Assembly: GCA_004794785.1 (NCBI GenBank)
Contig: SJOL01007141.1
Coordinates: forward strand, 1,784,426 to 1,848,425
Direction of reading: 5' to 3'
DNA: 64,000 nucleotides
Source: Opisthorchis felineus
Taxonomy: Eukaryota > Platyhelminthes > Trematoda > Opisthorchiida > Opisthorchiidae
Part shown: piece after piece, positions 1 through 10,059 of the stretch
Numbering within the stretch: the stretch's first letter is position 1
Layout of the letters: each line of letters opens with the position of its first letter
Notes under the pieces: generated by a model
The model's input: the letters and a program-made list of their open reading frames with translations, nothing else
The model's database searches: none
What the model was told of the DNA's origin: nothing
Made by a program: the position numbers and the translations under genes

Positions 1-594
1 GTTTTTTGCCACTGATGTCTCATAAAAGTTGCTAGTACCAGATGACGTCGACGAATTCGTAATGAAGTAATTATAAAACGGGTATTTATTTATGCAGTAG
101 CTACTTCGCTAGCGGAGAACATTCAGCAACATCAAATATGTTGGCCCGGCCATCTCATACGCAAGCCGAAACACCGTCTACCGAGACGAGTTTTGTTCTC
201 TGTGTCTCTTTTAGAATGGCGGGAACTACGAGGTGGACAACGTATGACCTGGCAGAAGGGTATGAAACAGACTACGAAGAGTTAAGTGTTGTTAGTTCGG
301 TCCTCCTTCCAGAATGAAGTCTCCGTAACCCCCTCCTCTATGCGATTAGCTGCAGACATTGGGAGGAATTGCGGCTAATCAATGTCCCTATCGTTCGGGC
401 TGTCAGTTTCTTCTAGGATTTTCTGACTGAGTGTTTCGAAGTGTAGGCCCCTCGAAATGCTTGCGATAGACCATAAGCAGGCCCCCCTTATCCATTCTTT
501 CCACTTCTTTTCTCTCTAAAGCATTAGACAGAATTAGATAGACTTTGCGCCTGTATGCTAGTGAAGAATCAGTGTCAACATTGATGTTGCTGCC

Positions 595-674
<80 letters not shown>

Positions 675-675
675 G
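1..675 (+). mobile_element. RTE-type LINE, 3' end (window-edge partial)
   Basis: The plus strand encodes a decayed C-terminal tail of an RTE-type LINE polyprotein. Fragments such as HRLPRRVLFSVS (near 165-210) and GGQRMTWQKGMK (near 230-270) match the same tail in the RTE copies at 1.5-2.1 kb and 34.3-34.5 kb. The 3' UTR follows and ends in the family's terminal GTGTCAACATTGATGTTGCT motif (near 571-590) and a long GAT repeat. The element is cut by the window edge, so its 5' part is not visible. Frameshifts and stops show it is inactive. Family assignment rests on similarity between copies inside this window and general RTE features: a C-terminal tail after the RT and a short 3' tandem-repeat tail. 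Confidence 0.75.
598..674 (+). repeat. (GAT)n microsatellite, RTE 3' tail
   Basis: A near-perfect GAT trinucleotide array of about 26 units directly follows the conserved RTE 3' terminal motif. Shorter versions of the same tail end the RTE-related copies near 32459-32476 and 34798-34806, and in the reverse orientation near 1342-1360. The array is therefore an expanded LINE tail. On the minus strand it reads as a poly-His run within an ORF, which has no other support. Confidence 0.9.
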
Positions 676-729
676 GATGACAACATTCTACATTTATCTG
701 GTAGCATAAACTTCGAATTATATTGTATA

Positions 730-900
730 TGACTATTAAATCAGCACTGTTCTTGTGGCGGCTAGGGAGACGGACTACCCCCCTCCCCAACAGCACACTG
801 AAGATGTTTCCCAGAATGGTGACGAAACGTTTGCAAATCAATTGCCAAGCTCGGCGAACAGATCAACATCCAGCTGATCAATTACCAAACCTTCCTTTTG
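730..900 (+). repeat. Dispersed hammerhead-like repeat, copy 1
   Basis: A repeat related to those near 17220-17440 and 45840-46001 (and its mirror copy). The core at 798-828 reads CTGAAGA, then one extra T, then an imperfect stem-loop (GTTTCC pairing with GGTGAC), then GAAAC. This is the order of a hammerhead ribozyme core. The flanking sequence (CTCCCCAACAGCACA before; TTGCAAATCAATTGCC after) is shared with the other copies but diverged. No protein is encoded. Confidence 0.55.
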
Positions 901-909
901 GATCGCCCT

Positions 910-1341
910 GTACATGTTTGTCGTCCGCTTTCGGCTCAAGCCGTTAGTGCTAGGATAGAACAGATCCATTGGGTGACAAACTGAAGATGACTTGCCTTAG
1001 TGACCAAAATGTGACCAGTGGTAAAGCTTCGGCTTGCTCCACCGAAATGTTGTAAAACGAATCGTGTCCCTTTGATCTCTCCAACATCAGAACGGCAAAT
1101 TCTACCACAATCCTCCACATTACTGGCCGTGGTAACTACTCACTGCAAAACATTTTACGCAGTAAGGTGGAGGTATTATGTGCGAAGTATCGTCGTTCAA
1201 TAGAGATTTTTGTCTGTTTGAGAGCAACTCAAAGAAGACCTACTGATTTATAGCTATTCTTTAATCTCCGTTGGAGGTAGCTCGTGCCCAAAATTCAACG
1301 ACTTTTCGCTCCAGTTTCACACAGTTGTCCTGAAGACACTG
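910..1341. other. No recognisable feature
   Basis: Intergenic or old repeat sequence. I see no conserved protein motif, RNA gene or clear repeat on either strand. Confidence 0.5.
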
Positions 1342-1501
1342 CATCATCATCATCGTCATCGACAGCATGACATCAGTGTTCAATACCTATGCTTCGCTGC
1401 CGTACAACCATAATTTATTTGAAAGCCTTATTGTGAAGAAAAGAATAAAGGTGGATGGGGAAGGGACTTAGTGCAAGCTTACTACAATCAATCCGAACAG
1501 C

Positions 1502-2183
1502 CTACACCCCCAGCCACTCATTCAGGCAATCTGGATAGAAACTGGCAACAAGAACGCCACTGACATCGGTTGGCAGCCATATCTTGCATCGTCTCCAATC
1601 AGGTGCAGTGGGGATCACGCGGCCCCATCCTGGAAGACAAGTAGCACCGACAGCACCCAAACTTTCCGTAATTTCCTTCATGCCCTTCTGCCAGGTTAAA
1701 GATTGGCCACCTCTCTCCCTCCGCCACTCTGAATTGGGCACGGAAAACAGCATTCTCTTTGGCAAACGATGGTTAGGCATGGTTAGGCGACACGTATCAA
1801 AACCAACGCAGCTTCTGTTGCTGGGCACATTGTTCAATAGAAGTACCCGTTGCACAACCGAAAACTCGCTTTCTAATTGCCTTGTTACGGATACGCCGAC
1901 ACCAGCCCACACGAGCTGTGGTTCTGAGACAACGATTGTCAAACACCTGAAGACGTCTCAGTTCCGCTGCTCGAACAGGCCAAGTCTCACAGCCATACGA
2001 CAAAACAGCCCGCACTGTAGCTTGATACACACGTCCCTTGAGGTTCGGGGATACACCACTTTGACGCCATAGGTGTCTCAAATTTGCAAACGCGACCCGA
2101 GCCCTGCAGATTCGTGCATTGGCCTCATCTGTCACACTACAATCAGAACTAATACAACTTCCAAGATACGTAAAACGCTCCAC
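1502..2183 (-). pseudogene. RTE polyprotein C-terminal tail (frameshifted)
   Basis: Two overlapping minus-strand frames together encode the post-RT tail. The first (1797-2183) carries [33 protein letters not shown] and [15 protein letters not shown]. The second (1502-1942) carries [37 protein letters not shown] and LPGWGRVIP. The switch between frames near 1800-1830 is a frameshift. This tail normally follows the RT in the RTE clade. Similar blocks occur at 27162-27739, 29469-29870 and 33990-34610. Confidence 0.75.
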
Positions 2184-3552
2184 AACTGATAATTCGTCGC
2201 ATCAAGTTATGTTCGGGACCGGCTGGTATATTTCTCCGAGATTTAAACAATGCCACAGTTCGGTCTGATATCCAGTGCTTGAGCGGGCCTGGTGGTGCCG
2301 TACCACAGGCGAAATTCCCAGCACTATGCAAAGAGGTGGCAATCTTGTCCCAGTATGAGTTCACATCTGATGGTGGAGCCTTTGGAAGAGACTCTAGAAG
2401 ACGATTCTGGTAAGTTCGTCTAAAATCCGGATATGCTCGTCTCTCAGTTGTCAAGCGATTTGTTTGCACCTTACGCGGTCCTGGAAAACGTAGGGAGAAG
2501 CGACTCCGGACGAGTGCGTGGTCCACAAATGTGTTCCAAAACGACCGGCAGTCAGTTATTGATCCGCGCCATCGGTAACTGATGGTAATGTGATCGATTT
2601 GAGTTCGAGGCCGGCACATCTTCGGAGGACACCATGTGGCCAGACGACTTCGGCTATTTCGAAAGTTAGTACTGCATGAAAACAGCCTGCGATCAGCACA
2701 CAGCTGAAGCAATCGTTCAACACTATCCGTACGTACCGAGTCCAATCCATGTCGACCTCCTAATTGAGTCTCAGATACGCTAAGCCTGCCCACTTGTGCA
2801 TTCGGATCTCCGGCAACCACAACGACATCTGAGCTTTTAGCTCGCCGCAGCAGGACATTCAGGGCGTCGTAAAACCTGTCTTTGACGGCGTCGGAGCTGC
2901 AGTCAGTTGGGGCATGAGCAGACACGACAAACAGACATCTCTCAACTTCCCGTTTGTGAGACTCCTTCACAGACGTTGCCAGACGAACCGCACAGAGATG
3001 ACTATCAACAAGTATCCAGTCAAGCAAAGGTGCTTCCACCCAGTGACTTAGGACGATACCAACCCCCGCACATCCGGCCGCAGTAACCTCTGGATCACCA
3101 GAGATGCGTAGCCGGAAGCGAGTGGAGACTGACGGGGCGGTTAGCTCATCCACCGTGCTTGCATCTTTATTCCTTGTTTCCGAGACACAGCACACATCAA
3201 TGCCAAATGAGTCCAGTGTGAGAGCAAGAGCAGCTTGTTGTCCTGCTTGCTTCAGAGTGCGGACATTGAAGGCGGCCAGATAGACTGAGCGTTGAGGCTT
3301 GAAGTTTGAGTTGGAAATACCTGGGGATGTTGGCACCATGTGACGAGCAGATGTTGCACGAAAAGCCGATGCAAAACAAACGGAGTCATCAGTCCTAAGT
3401 GCTTGGCCTACAAATGGAGAGTTATTAATGGGGTGAGAGATGGGAAGAGAAAGTATGTGAACGAGAAAGAAGGGAGGCGTCAGCAGTAGCCTGTTTTCGC
3501 TTACCCGCCATGCTGTATGCAGCAAGTGAAGCGCCCCGGCTGATGGCACCAC
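2149..3552 (-). pseudogene. RTE ORF: APE-type endonuclease with RT deleted
   Basis: An open frame of 467 codons. About the first 75 residues are linker. An apurinic-endonuclease-like domain follows (roughly residues 90-350): LAAFNVRTLKQAG, then VCCVSETRNKD (catalytic Asn and Glu region), VVVAGDPNAQVG (usually GDFNAQVG), and a C-terminal QIDHITI...VDHALV block (usually a Ser-Asp-His motif, here Val-Asp-His). In an intact LINE this enzyme nicks the genomic target for target-primed reverse transcription. After residue about 450 the frame enters post-RT sequence out of frame (ending VSWKLY), so the RT is deleted and the product truncated. The long open frame suggests a fairly young copy. Confidence 0.75.
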
Positions 3553-3940
3553 GCGACGGCCGATGTGGCGTGAGTTTATTATTAGACGTAGGTATCATGG
3601 TTTTACGCGGGCCGGGTTACTGTCAGGGTGCCAACACCTAGACAGGAGGACGATGAGGGTCCTCAACCAAAGCCTTTGGCTCAAAAGCCTAACCGCAAGG
3701 CAGCGGTGTTTGGCGGGAAATGCAAATGCATTACCATTTCCACGGAACAAGTCGCCGCATGTTCCAACCCCCAACCTGCAGGGTCAGGAGACTGTGTTTG
3801 TCAGACCTCTAACCATTGACCAGCCTGGTATGAGAGACTCTGTGAGTGTCGCGGGGACACCCCCCAGTATGGCTCAATGGGTCGCTGAGGTGCGCAGACC
3901 GTCACACCATAGTAAGGTCCAGTCTCTCGGTGATGGCCTG

Positions 3941-4972
3941 AAGACACTGGATCTACGTGCGTTCAGCATAGAGGAAAGGATACATCTAACTGCACTAAAT
4001 TCTTCACCAAATATAGCTGAAATTAGCCAGTAACCAAGTTCGTGCAGAACAACCTGACATTGAATGTACGCTAATCCGTGTCACTGGTCATGAGATGGGT
4101 ACACGGTGTATGAATTAAACTACGTTTGCAGGTGCATCTGTTGTGTACATTTCACTGTATACGGATTATATAATTGTTTCCCGTCTGATATAGTGCTAAG
4201 GAGAATTATGGTCCACACGTTCAACCCAGGGCCTCAATGGTCACTGATAACGCTTTGCTACACATATGTACTTGAGGCAGGTGTATATTTGTGTACGATA
4301 CGACAGGTACCTGTGAACAATTCCCATAATTTATGCATAGCCTGCTATTCGCAGATATAAGGTTACTCTGCAAATGCCAAACAAGCTCTCTGGCCCATGA
4401 CTAGAAAGCGGGTATTCATATTTGTGTTTTATCATTGCTTGATTTGATACGCTTGCTCCACCTGCACCTGGCATTGTGAGTCGGAACCGAATAACGACCA
4501 CGTGAACACATACTACAGACAAAATAGTGCCATATTTTTCCGTCTGGCCAGAGCGGAATGACGGCAGTCATCAGAGTTTAATTCGAACGACACAATATTG
4601 CCTTTGCCATAACTACTGTATGCATGTGGGCTGTGTGATAAGTATCCCCTGAATAGGACACAGCTAAACCAGCGCAACATCCAGCAGCTTTGAATTCCCT
4701 TGCCGCTTGATTGAACAAGAACGGCTGGAGCCTATCGACTACAGTTTCACTTTCTGCATTTTGGCTCAGCCTAGCCACAGGCTGATTGTATATATTACCA
4801 AAATTTTGATGACACTGGGCTCCTCTAGTTGACCGGTATTCATTTTTCCAACTAGAAGAATAATCTTCTAAACCGATTAAAACGAGCCAATAACTCGATA
4901 GACACTCTTTAAGCCCTAGAGTTTTGTAGTATCGTGCATTTCAACTTATTCATTTCCCTATCTCAAATTCAG
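3941..4972. other. No recognisable feature
   Basis: Upstream flank of the RTE and of the first candidate host exon. ORFs here are short, AT-biased and unsupported. No promoter or 5' exon could be identified. Confidence 0.5.
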
Positions 4973-5113
4973 CTTACGCGAATTCAAGTACTCAGAGAAG
5001 CAACTAATAAAATGGAGGCCATGCTACTGAAAAGTCCCGCGTCACAAGCGCTAGACCATATTCGCATTCGACCTGAAAGTGTACCAGATGATTGTCGAAC
5101 ATGTCTGGAAACG
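4973..5113 (+). CDS. Candidate host exon, unrecognised helical protein
   Basis: A 141-nt internal exon (47 codons, phase 0 to 0). It is bounded by a pyrimidine-rich acceptor (CTATCTCAAATTCAG) and a strong donor (ACG|GTGAGT). It encodes an amphipathic stretch beginning LTRIQVLREATNKMEAM and ending PDDCRTCLET, which looks like real protein sequence and not transposon. It lies upstream of and on the same strand as the exons at 11.2-16.9 kb and could belong to that gene. It cannot splice directly to 11212 in frame, so at least one exon between would be needed. Family not recognised. Confidence 0.5.
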
Positions 5114-7219
5114 GTGAGTATCAAGTGTGCCCTGATTTAATTTGGTTTTACTTGGTCCCTATCAGTTCCATGAAAGATAACTGTCGGCCGAGAATCGGCT
5201 TCTGTGAACAGTGGATATCAGGGTTGTCTTCGACAGACAAATAGTCCAGACCGGATTAGCCATAAATTCAGACTAGGTGAGTGGACATATAACATACTCA
5301 GAGATTACCACGACAACCTTCTCTGAGTGCCTGTTTCATCTTTTTCCCCAGTGAGTTACGGGGGAAATAAGCTTGGCAATCCCACATCGGGTCCCTCTGA
5401 ACCAGCTAAGGAAAGCGATAAAATCACTACCGTTTTGTTGTCTGTTCATCAATTAGCCTCGCTACATCCTCAAAACTCAGGTGTTTGGTTCGATTTTCCG
5501 ATCATCCAGTCCGGACATCACATTTTCTCACAACAGCGCAAATGAGTCAGGTCATCGGAACCGCGTGGAACACCCGATCACCTCAGGGAACAGACAGGTT
5601 GAGCTGGGACAGGCGGAACTTTGATTTAGTGGTGAGCACGCACAAACAGGCATAGTGGGTGAAAGTGCCGGAAACTCGCCGACCGAACGATCGATAGATC
5701 CAAGTCGCCAGGGCGCGACGGTGAACTGCCAACTTTCCCCACGGTACCGGTAGGAAAAACGTTCCAATTGAAACTGCAGGCGTTTGCAAACGGAATGAGT
5801 CCAACAAGCTTGCGGCTTTCAGTTCCAGAGGAACTACTGATTAGACCGCAGGCATATCACTTTAACTTCGGAGAGCAATTAATAAGCTTAAGTATGAACA
5901 TCGTCGCCTGTTCAGACCTGATGATTCAAATGCATCCAGAGTGCGCTAGTGAAGTAGTGGGAACACCCCCGTCTCGCATGTCAGATGTCCGGAGTTCAAA
6001 CCCCAGCGCGCCCAACGATATGCACTTTTTATGAGCTCTATTAAGAGCAAGACTCGAGTCCGGTGCTTACCTCCCTCTGGTGTGAACTCATCAGAATAGT
6101 TGCAACAGGACAGGAGGAGAGGAGACTGTTCAAAAGAAAATGATGTGAACGTGAATTCTACATATCCCTCAACCACCTACAACTACTTAACAATCATTGC
6201 TGGGAGTAGCCGACCCCAAAATTTGGTGAAGAAAGTTTGACGAACTATTCATTGAATTAAAAGTAACTTAATGTAAGATAATCTTTGGATTGTGGATAAG
6301 TGGGTTGCCTGTGTTCAGTCTCCGTGCAAACTTTCTCAGGACCATCAAACCCGGAACATAACTAAAAAGGAAAACATGAATTTTCGATCGACTGACTGCA
6401 GCCATTCTCGTTCCATCTTATGGAAAAGACCTGCACTGAACGAGGTTGAATATTTTGACCGTGCTGGTGACCATCGCAAATTTTGTTGGAGCTACGCCAA
6501 TTTGGAGACTTATCGAGAGGCAGTCTTCACTAAATCTGGTAACTTTTGTTTACCGAATACCCTGACCTTTCCTTGAAGAACCCCTCACTGGGAAGAACAT
6601 CACAGTGAGTACATTTCTCTGTACGAATTGCGGGCACAATACCTGGAACTCACCAAGGTCAGATATGCAGCAAATAGACGCACACCAAATGTTGTGGGGC
6701 GCACAGCAGCCAAATCTGATTCTGATGGGGTACCAAAGACTCGATCTCCTCTTCATTTCTGACGTTTGTTGTCCAGAAGTTAGACGTATTCGGCAAATAT
6801 CAGACCACCCCCTACCAACAATTCAGACAAGTACAACAGATTGAAAATCCAGATGTGACGTCTATCCATATTGATGACGCACACAGGTCTGTGCAAACTA
6901 CGGTCATGGATCCTGCATGAAATTCAACCTGTTCTAACATATATTATAGCCACTGGTCCTACACAACTTTCAATCGATGACCCTGTGCAAGGACACATCA
7001 CCAACCCCTCCGCAATCCTCCAACTACCACCGAAACTGAAGAGGCGATATCGCCATGAAACAAACTGTACGGTGAAGTTAAGTTGAAAGCCATGGGTATC
7101 CTTGATTGGCTAGGACTTTATGAACAAAAATTTGCTTTCTGCTTGCAACTTTAGGTTATGATAAAATTTTCGAAGTGCTGTACATATTCTATAGTAAGGT
7201 AGCCACCAATGTATAAACA
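5114..7219. other. Intron or intergenic; weak tRNA-like SINE at 5940-6025
   Basis: No gene is supported. At about 5945-6025 (plus strand) GTCCGGAGTTCAAACCCC resembles a Pol III B box, with a loose A-box-like stretch about 40 bases upstream, so a decayed tRNA-derived SINE is possible. At 6949-7067 a stretch bounded by ATTATAG and ACG|GTGAAG is a weak exon candidate (ending RYRHETNCT), but its reading phase does not fit the neighbouring exons. Confidence 0.35.
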
Positions 7220-7620
7220 TAAGAAACACTAGCAAAATATAGCTACCAGGAAGGTCAGATTCCCGAAAGTAATCACAGAATGCCGGAATCTATCGAGACC
7301 CCCAACTCCACTAGACACCGACCGGACAGCCCTGAATCAAAGCCAGACAGCGAGACAGCTTTGGACCGAGGTCAGACAACGCCCCCTCAGTATGTAGCGT
7401 GAAGCAACATTGTATCAAAGCCAGGCAGTGCGAGATAGCGTTGGACCAATGTCGGACAGTGCCTTTCAATAAAATAGCTTGAGGCCGCTGTAAATTCGCA
7501 CTCGTGCTCGCTTGTTCGCAATAAAGCTGTTGTGTCTCTTGTCGGTGAGTCTTTTCCCGGCACTAAGCACTGGGGCGGGGACAAAAGTCATATACAACAG
7601 ATCGGCGACCCAGACAGATA
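7220..7620 (+). mobile_element. LTR-like retrotransposon terminus
   Basis: Features of an LTR and its internal junction in plus orientation: two poly(A) signals (AATAAA near 7469 and 7520), the second followed by a GT-rich stretch (GCTGTTGTGTCTCTTGTCGG), and then ATACAACAGATCGGCGACCC near 7593-7612. The last resembles the LTR end and primer-binding start seen at the Gypsy element near 37281 (CTGGCGACAACCC). No gag follows, so it is solo or truncated. The matching second LTR was not found in the window. Confidence 0.45.
7335..7493 (+). repeat. Two-unit tandem repeat (about 80 bp) within LTR-like region
   Basis: Two diverged units, each starting ATCAAAGCCAG(A/G)CAG and containing GGACC(G/A)A(G/T)GTC(A/G)GACA, lie back to back. 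Tandem units of this kind are common in LTR U3 regions, where they can act as enhancer-like repeats; that role is inference here. Confidence 0.6.
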
Positions 7621-8159
7621 TAACAGTAGACTTCCATTTATAGACACAGAAAATCGTCAGGAACCGTGCAATCGTCGTTTTGATGATGACTCATAGTTAC
7701 TACACATTTTAAAACGGAATCATCTGTTTTCTGGAGCATGCAAGCAGCTTAGTGTGATTCCTTTCCAGACAGCGAATATATTACGGTACCTTCCCGAAAT
7801 CAGGCCCTAACTACAGCAACGAGGAAGAAACTCACAGTTACCAAAATTTTCTACGAAGCTGGTATTTTTCATGCTTTTGAATCGGGCGCTGTTCTCACCA
7901 CCAGAAAATATCACACAGTTGTCAGTGAAACTTATAGTCTAGGGAAATCTATGCACAGACTCAGTGTGATCTATATCTATAGACTGAGTGCTGCAGACGA
8001 GCATGACCAGGCGACTGTAGATCTCTGAGGCTCAGTAAAGCTCCGTTGTACTATTTGGCACTTCGGGTCAAATACATTATACAGATTCATTACCAAACGC
8101 TTCTCCGGTGTTTGCAGGCGGATCGATATTCATCAGTGTAAGCTTCCCAGCTGCTCTTG
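7621..8159. other. No recognisable feature
   Basis: Probably internal remains of the LTR element, or intron. I see no gag, protease or host exon motifs. Confidence 0.4.
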
Positions 8160-8410
8160 AAAAAATACTTTGCACAAGAACAGTGTCGAACATTAAGCTT
8201 TTCGGAATCTCGTCGTCAGCTCAGTACATAACTAATTGTTAAAGTAGGAGTAAACAATGAAATAAGAGGCTAGGTTACTAAATTAGAAAAGGCGGAGACA
8301 CAGACGATTGGTTGTCAGCGCACCCGAATTCGCATCTAATTGGATGCTGTGAGACAGTCTAGAGGGCCGCTGAGTGATTGGATGGGTCGATTTGTGTCAC
8401 ATGACAGCAC
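8160..8410 (-). mobile_element. Penelope-like element, 3' terminal fragment
   Basis: The reverse complement matches the 3' region of the Penelope-like element at 23098-23340. Shared blocks in order are GTCATRTGACACAAATCGA, CTCTAGACTGTCTCACAG, CTGACARCCAATCG, CATTTTCTAATTTA-like sequence and CTGACGACGAGAT-CCGAAAA. A 22-base indel separates the first two blocks. It is non-coding, so only the 3' UTR or terminal repeat remains. Assignment depends on the coding homology in the 22-23 kb copy. Confidence 0.6.
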
Positions 8411-8592
8411 AGTACAGTATTTCTCAAACCTCCTGCGACTGCTTCCGTTGTGGTCGAGCCACGTCACTGAATCGATACTGGTACTCGATCGATCGGTACT
8501 GGGAACTCGGTAGATGACTGAAACGACTCGTCCGGTTTGACCACGTGACCGGCGTCAAGTGTGTGACGCGACCAAGCTTTTAGCTGGACCAT

Positions 8593-8655
8593 TAGATATG
8601 TACTGACCTAACGACAAGATGCCGATGTTTGTCACTGCGTTCTTGTTCAAACCAT
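8593..8655 (+). mobile_element. Penelope-like 3' terminal fragment, opposite orientation
   Basis: ATATGTACTGACCTAACGAC and the bases after it resemble the end of the copy at 23268-23330 (ATATATGCTGACCTGACGAC). With 8160-8410 it forms a divergent arrangement of two terminal fragments about 180 bp apart. Penelope-like elements often carry duplicated terminal modules, though this could be two independent insertions. Confidence 0.4.
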
Positions 8656-9960
8656 GGGAGTATTCAGGCAATTATGGCAACTTCACGAGCCCTAGTATTT
8701 CGCAAAGAACTCAAAGGTAGAACGTTTTCTGTCTTCAAAATTCAGTTCGGAGATAATCCGGAGGTACTACGTACCAGAAGGTTTTTTGCGTACTGTCTAT
8801 TCTTTTCAGTAAGTTGGATGATAATTTTCGAAGCACTGTCTACAAACAGGTGCTACGAATCCAACTAAAAAATTATAAGTTTTTCTGAAAGCAGTGAACA
8901 CCGAAAATTTGCTGACTCGCGAACACCAGCTGAAATCTGCTGGTATTCTGTGCTTCCCCATACACATCCACAAAACCCGTCACTCGTCACTCTAACCCGG
9001 GTCAGGCACATGTAGATCAACTGCTAGGCATTTCACCACTCTTCGTGCACATGCATGCCACAAGAACCGTTTGTTTCATACTGAAAAGCCACACTTTGAC
9101 AACGCATTGCGCACACACCTACAAAATCCGAGTTGTCGGTGTAGTTCTCCTGTCATCCATGTTACGTTTCTTCGACGATGTGCACCGCACGCACCTTCAC
9201 ACGGGGGGGCAACCGTTGTTGCTCCTACCTCGGGCATGTGGGTGTGCGAGGCACAACAACTTAACCCTCCTGTCCATCGGGTACGACGGTGCTGGTGACT
9301 CGTGCGATTCAAAGTGCATATCGACATTGCTACAGGCAGACTACCTGAGCGGGGGCAGACAACAGAATGACAACCATACTTGACGAAATCAAGTTTGCCG
9401 AACACTCGGCGCTTTCTTTGGGCTTCACACAGCCAGGGTGCGACAGGTGGGGGCCGACTAGAACCATGGCACTGGAAGAAGGAGCAGAATAGCCACTCAC
9501 TGCGCCTTAGACTTATTATTTGAATTTAAACCATGGAATCCTAACCATGACAACAAGGTGACATCGTTGAGGAGCTGGTATGGAGTGGAGTAAGCTTTCG
9601 TTTACGCTGACGGATTAATGTGTCCTGAGATCTGATTGCTCCGGAGACAGACAGTAAACTAAACTCAAACTACACTATATCACAAGGTCCTGGAGCAAGT
9701 CCCTAGTTAGGTTCCCGTCCTTCGCTCATTGTTCAGCTTATATCAAGTGTTGGTTAACCACTGAGAATAGTGATTGCTTCCAATAATTTATGACAGGTAA
9801 GATTGTCAGACCTAATCATGTTGTTACTTCAGGACAGTGCCAATTAGGGCCTTTTTGGTTGAAGATTTATCAAGCATGAATTACACCATAGTCTCAACGT
9901 AATTCTCATCCTCAGTAGTTCTGTCTCCTCCCTACTCTGTGACTTACAAATGGATTAGCT
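8656..9960. other. No recognisable feature
   Basis: Contains overlapping ORFs near 9045-9405 on both strands (up to 112 codons) in a locally GC-richer stretch, with no recognisable motif. Overlapping open frames on opposite strands suggest composition, not a gene. A stretch near 8659-8705 after TATTCAG could be an exon but lacks further support. Confidence 0.4.
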
Positions 9961-9997
9961 CAACTTATAACCTGGCCAATTTGGTGACCTGCTCACT

Positions 9998-10037
9998 TGG
10001 CCTGATGAAGCTTTTGTGTCACAAGCGAAACGTCGCC
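9998..10037 (+). ncRNA. Hammerhead-ribozyme-like motif
   Basis: Reads TTGGC, CTGATGA, A, then GCTT...AAGC stem-loop, GAAAC, GTC, GCCCAA. This is the type I hammerhead order: stem I (GGC pairing with GCC, plus UU/AA after a bulged C), core CUGANGA, stem II (GCUU/AAGC), GAAA, and a minimal palindromic ACGU stem III that would need a second copy in trans, then the GUC cleavage triplet. One extra A between CUGAUGA and stem II departs from the consensus. Penelope-like elements are known to carry hammerhead motifs. Self-cleavage is not shown. Confidence 0.45.
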
Positions 10038-10059
10038 CAAATCGTTTACCAAGCCCTTC

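Larger units (their letters stand above)
1342..3940 (-). mobile_element. RTE-type LINE lacking its RT domain
   Basis: A minus-strand LINE running 5' to 3' from about 3940 to 1342. It holds the 5' UTR (about 3555-3940), an endonuclease ORF (2149-3552), the C-terminal tail of the polyprotein (about 1502-2190), a short 3' UTR and a terminal GATGATGATG-type tail at 1342-1360. The whole reverse-transcriptase region is missing: endonuclease-linker sequence passes directly into the post-RT tail near 2190-2210. The 5' UTR closely resembles 33160-33510, and the tail resembles 27085-27730 and 34000-34600. It is non-autonomous as it stands. It lies tail to tail with the RTE 3' end at 1-675. Confidence 0.8.

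Noticed and set aside
575..841. Minus-strand ORF with a run of about 25 histidines
   Set aside because: It is the reverse reading of the (GAT)n LINE tail; no other coding support.
9045..9405. Overlapping ORFs on both strands, up to 112 codons
   Set aside because: Simultaneously open on both strands with no motif or splice sites, best explained by local composition.
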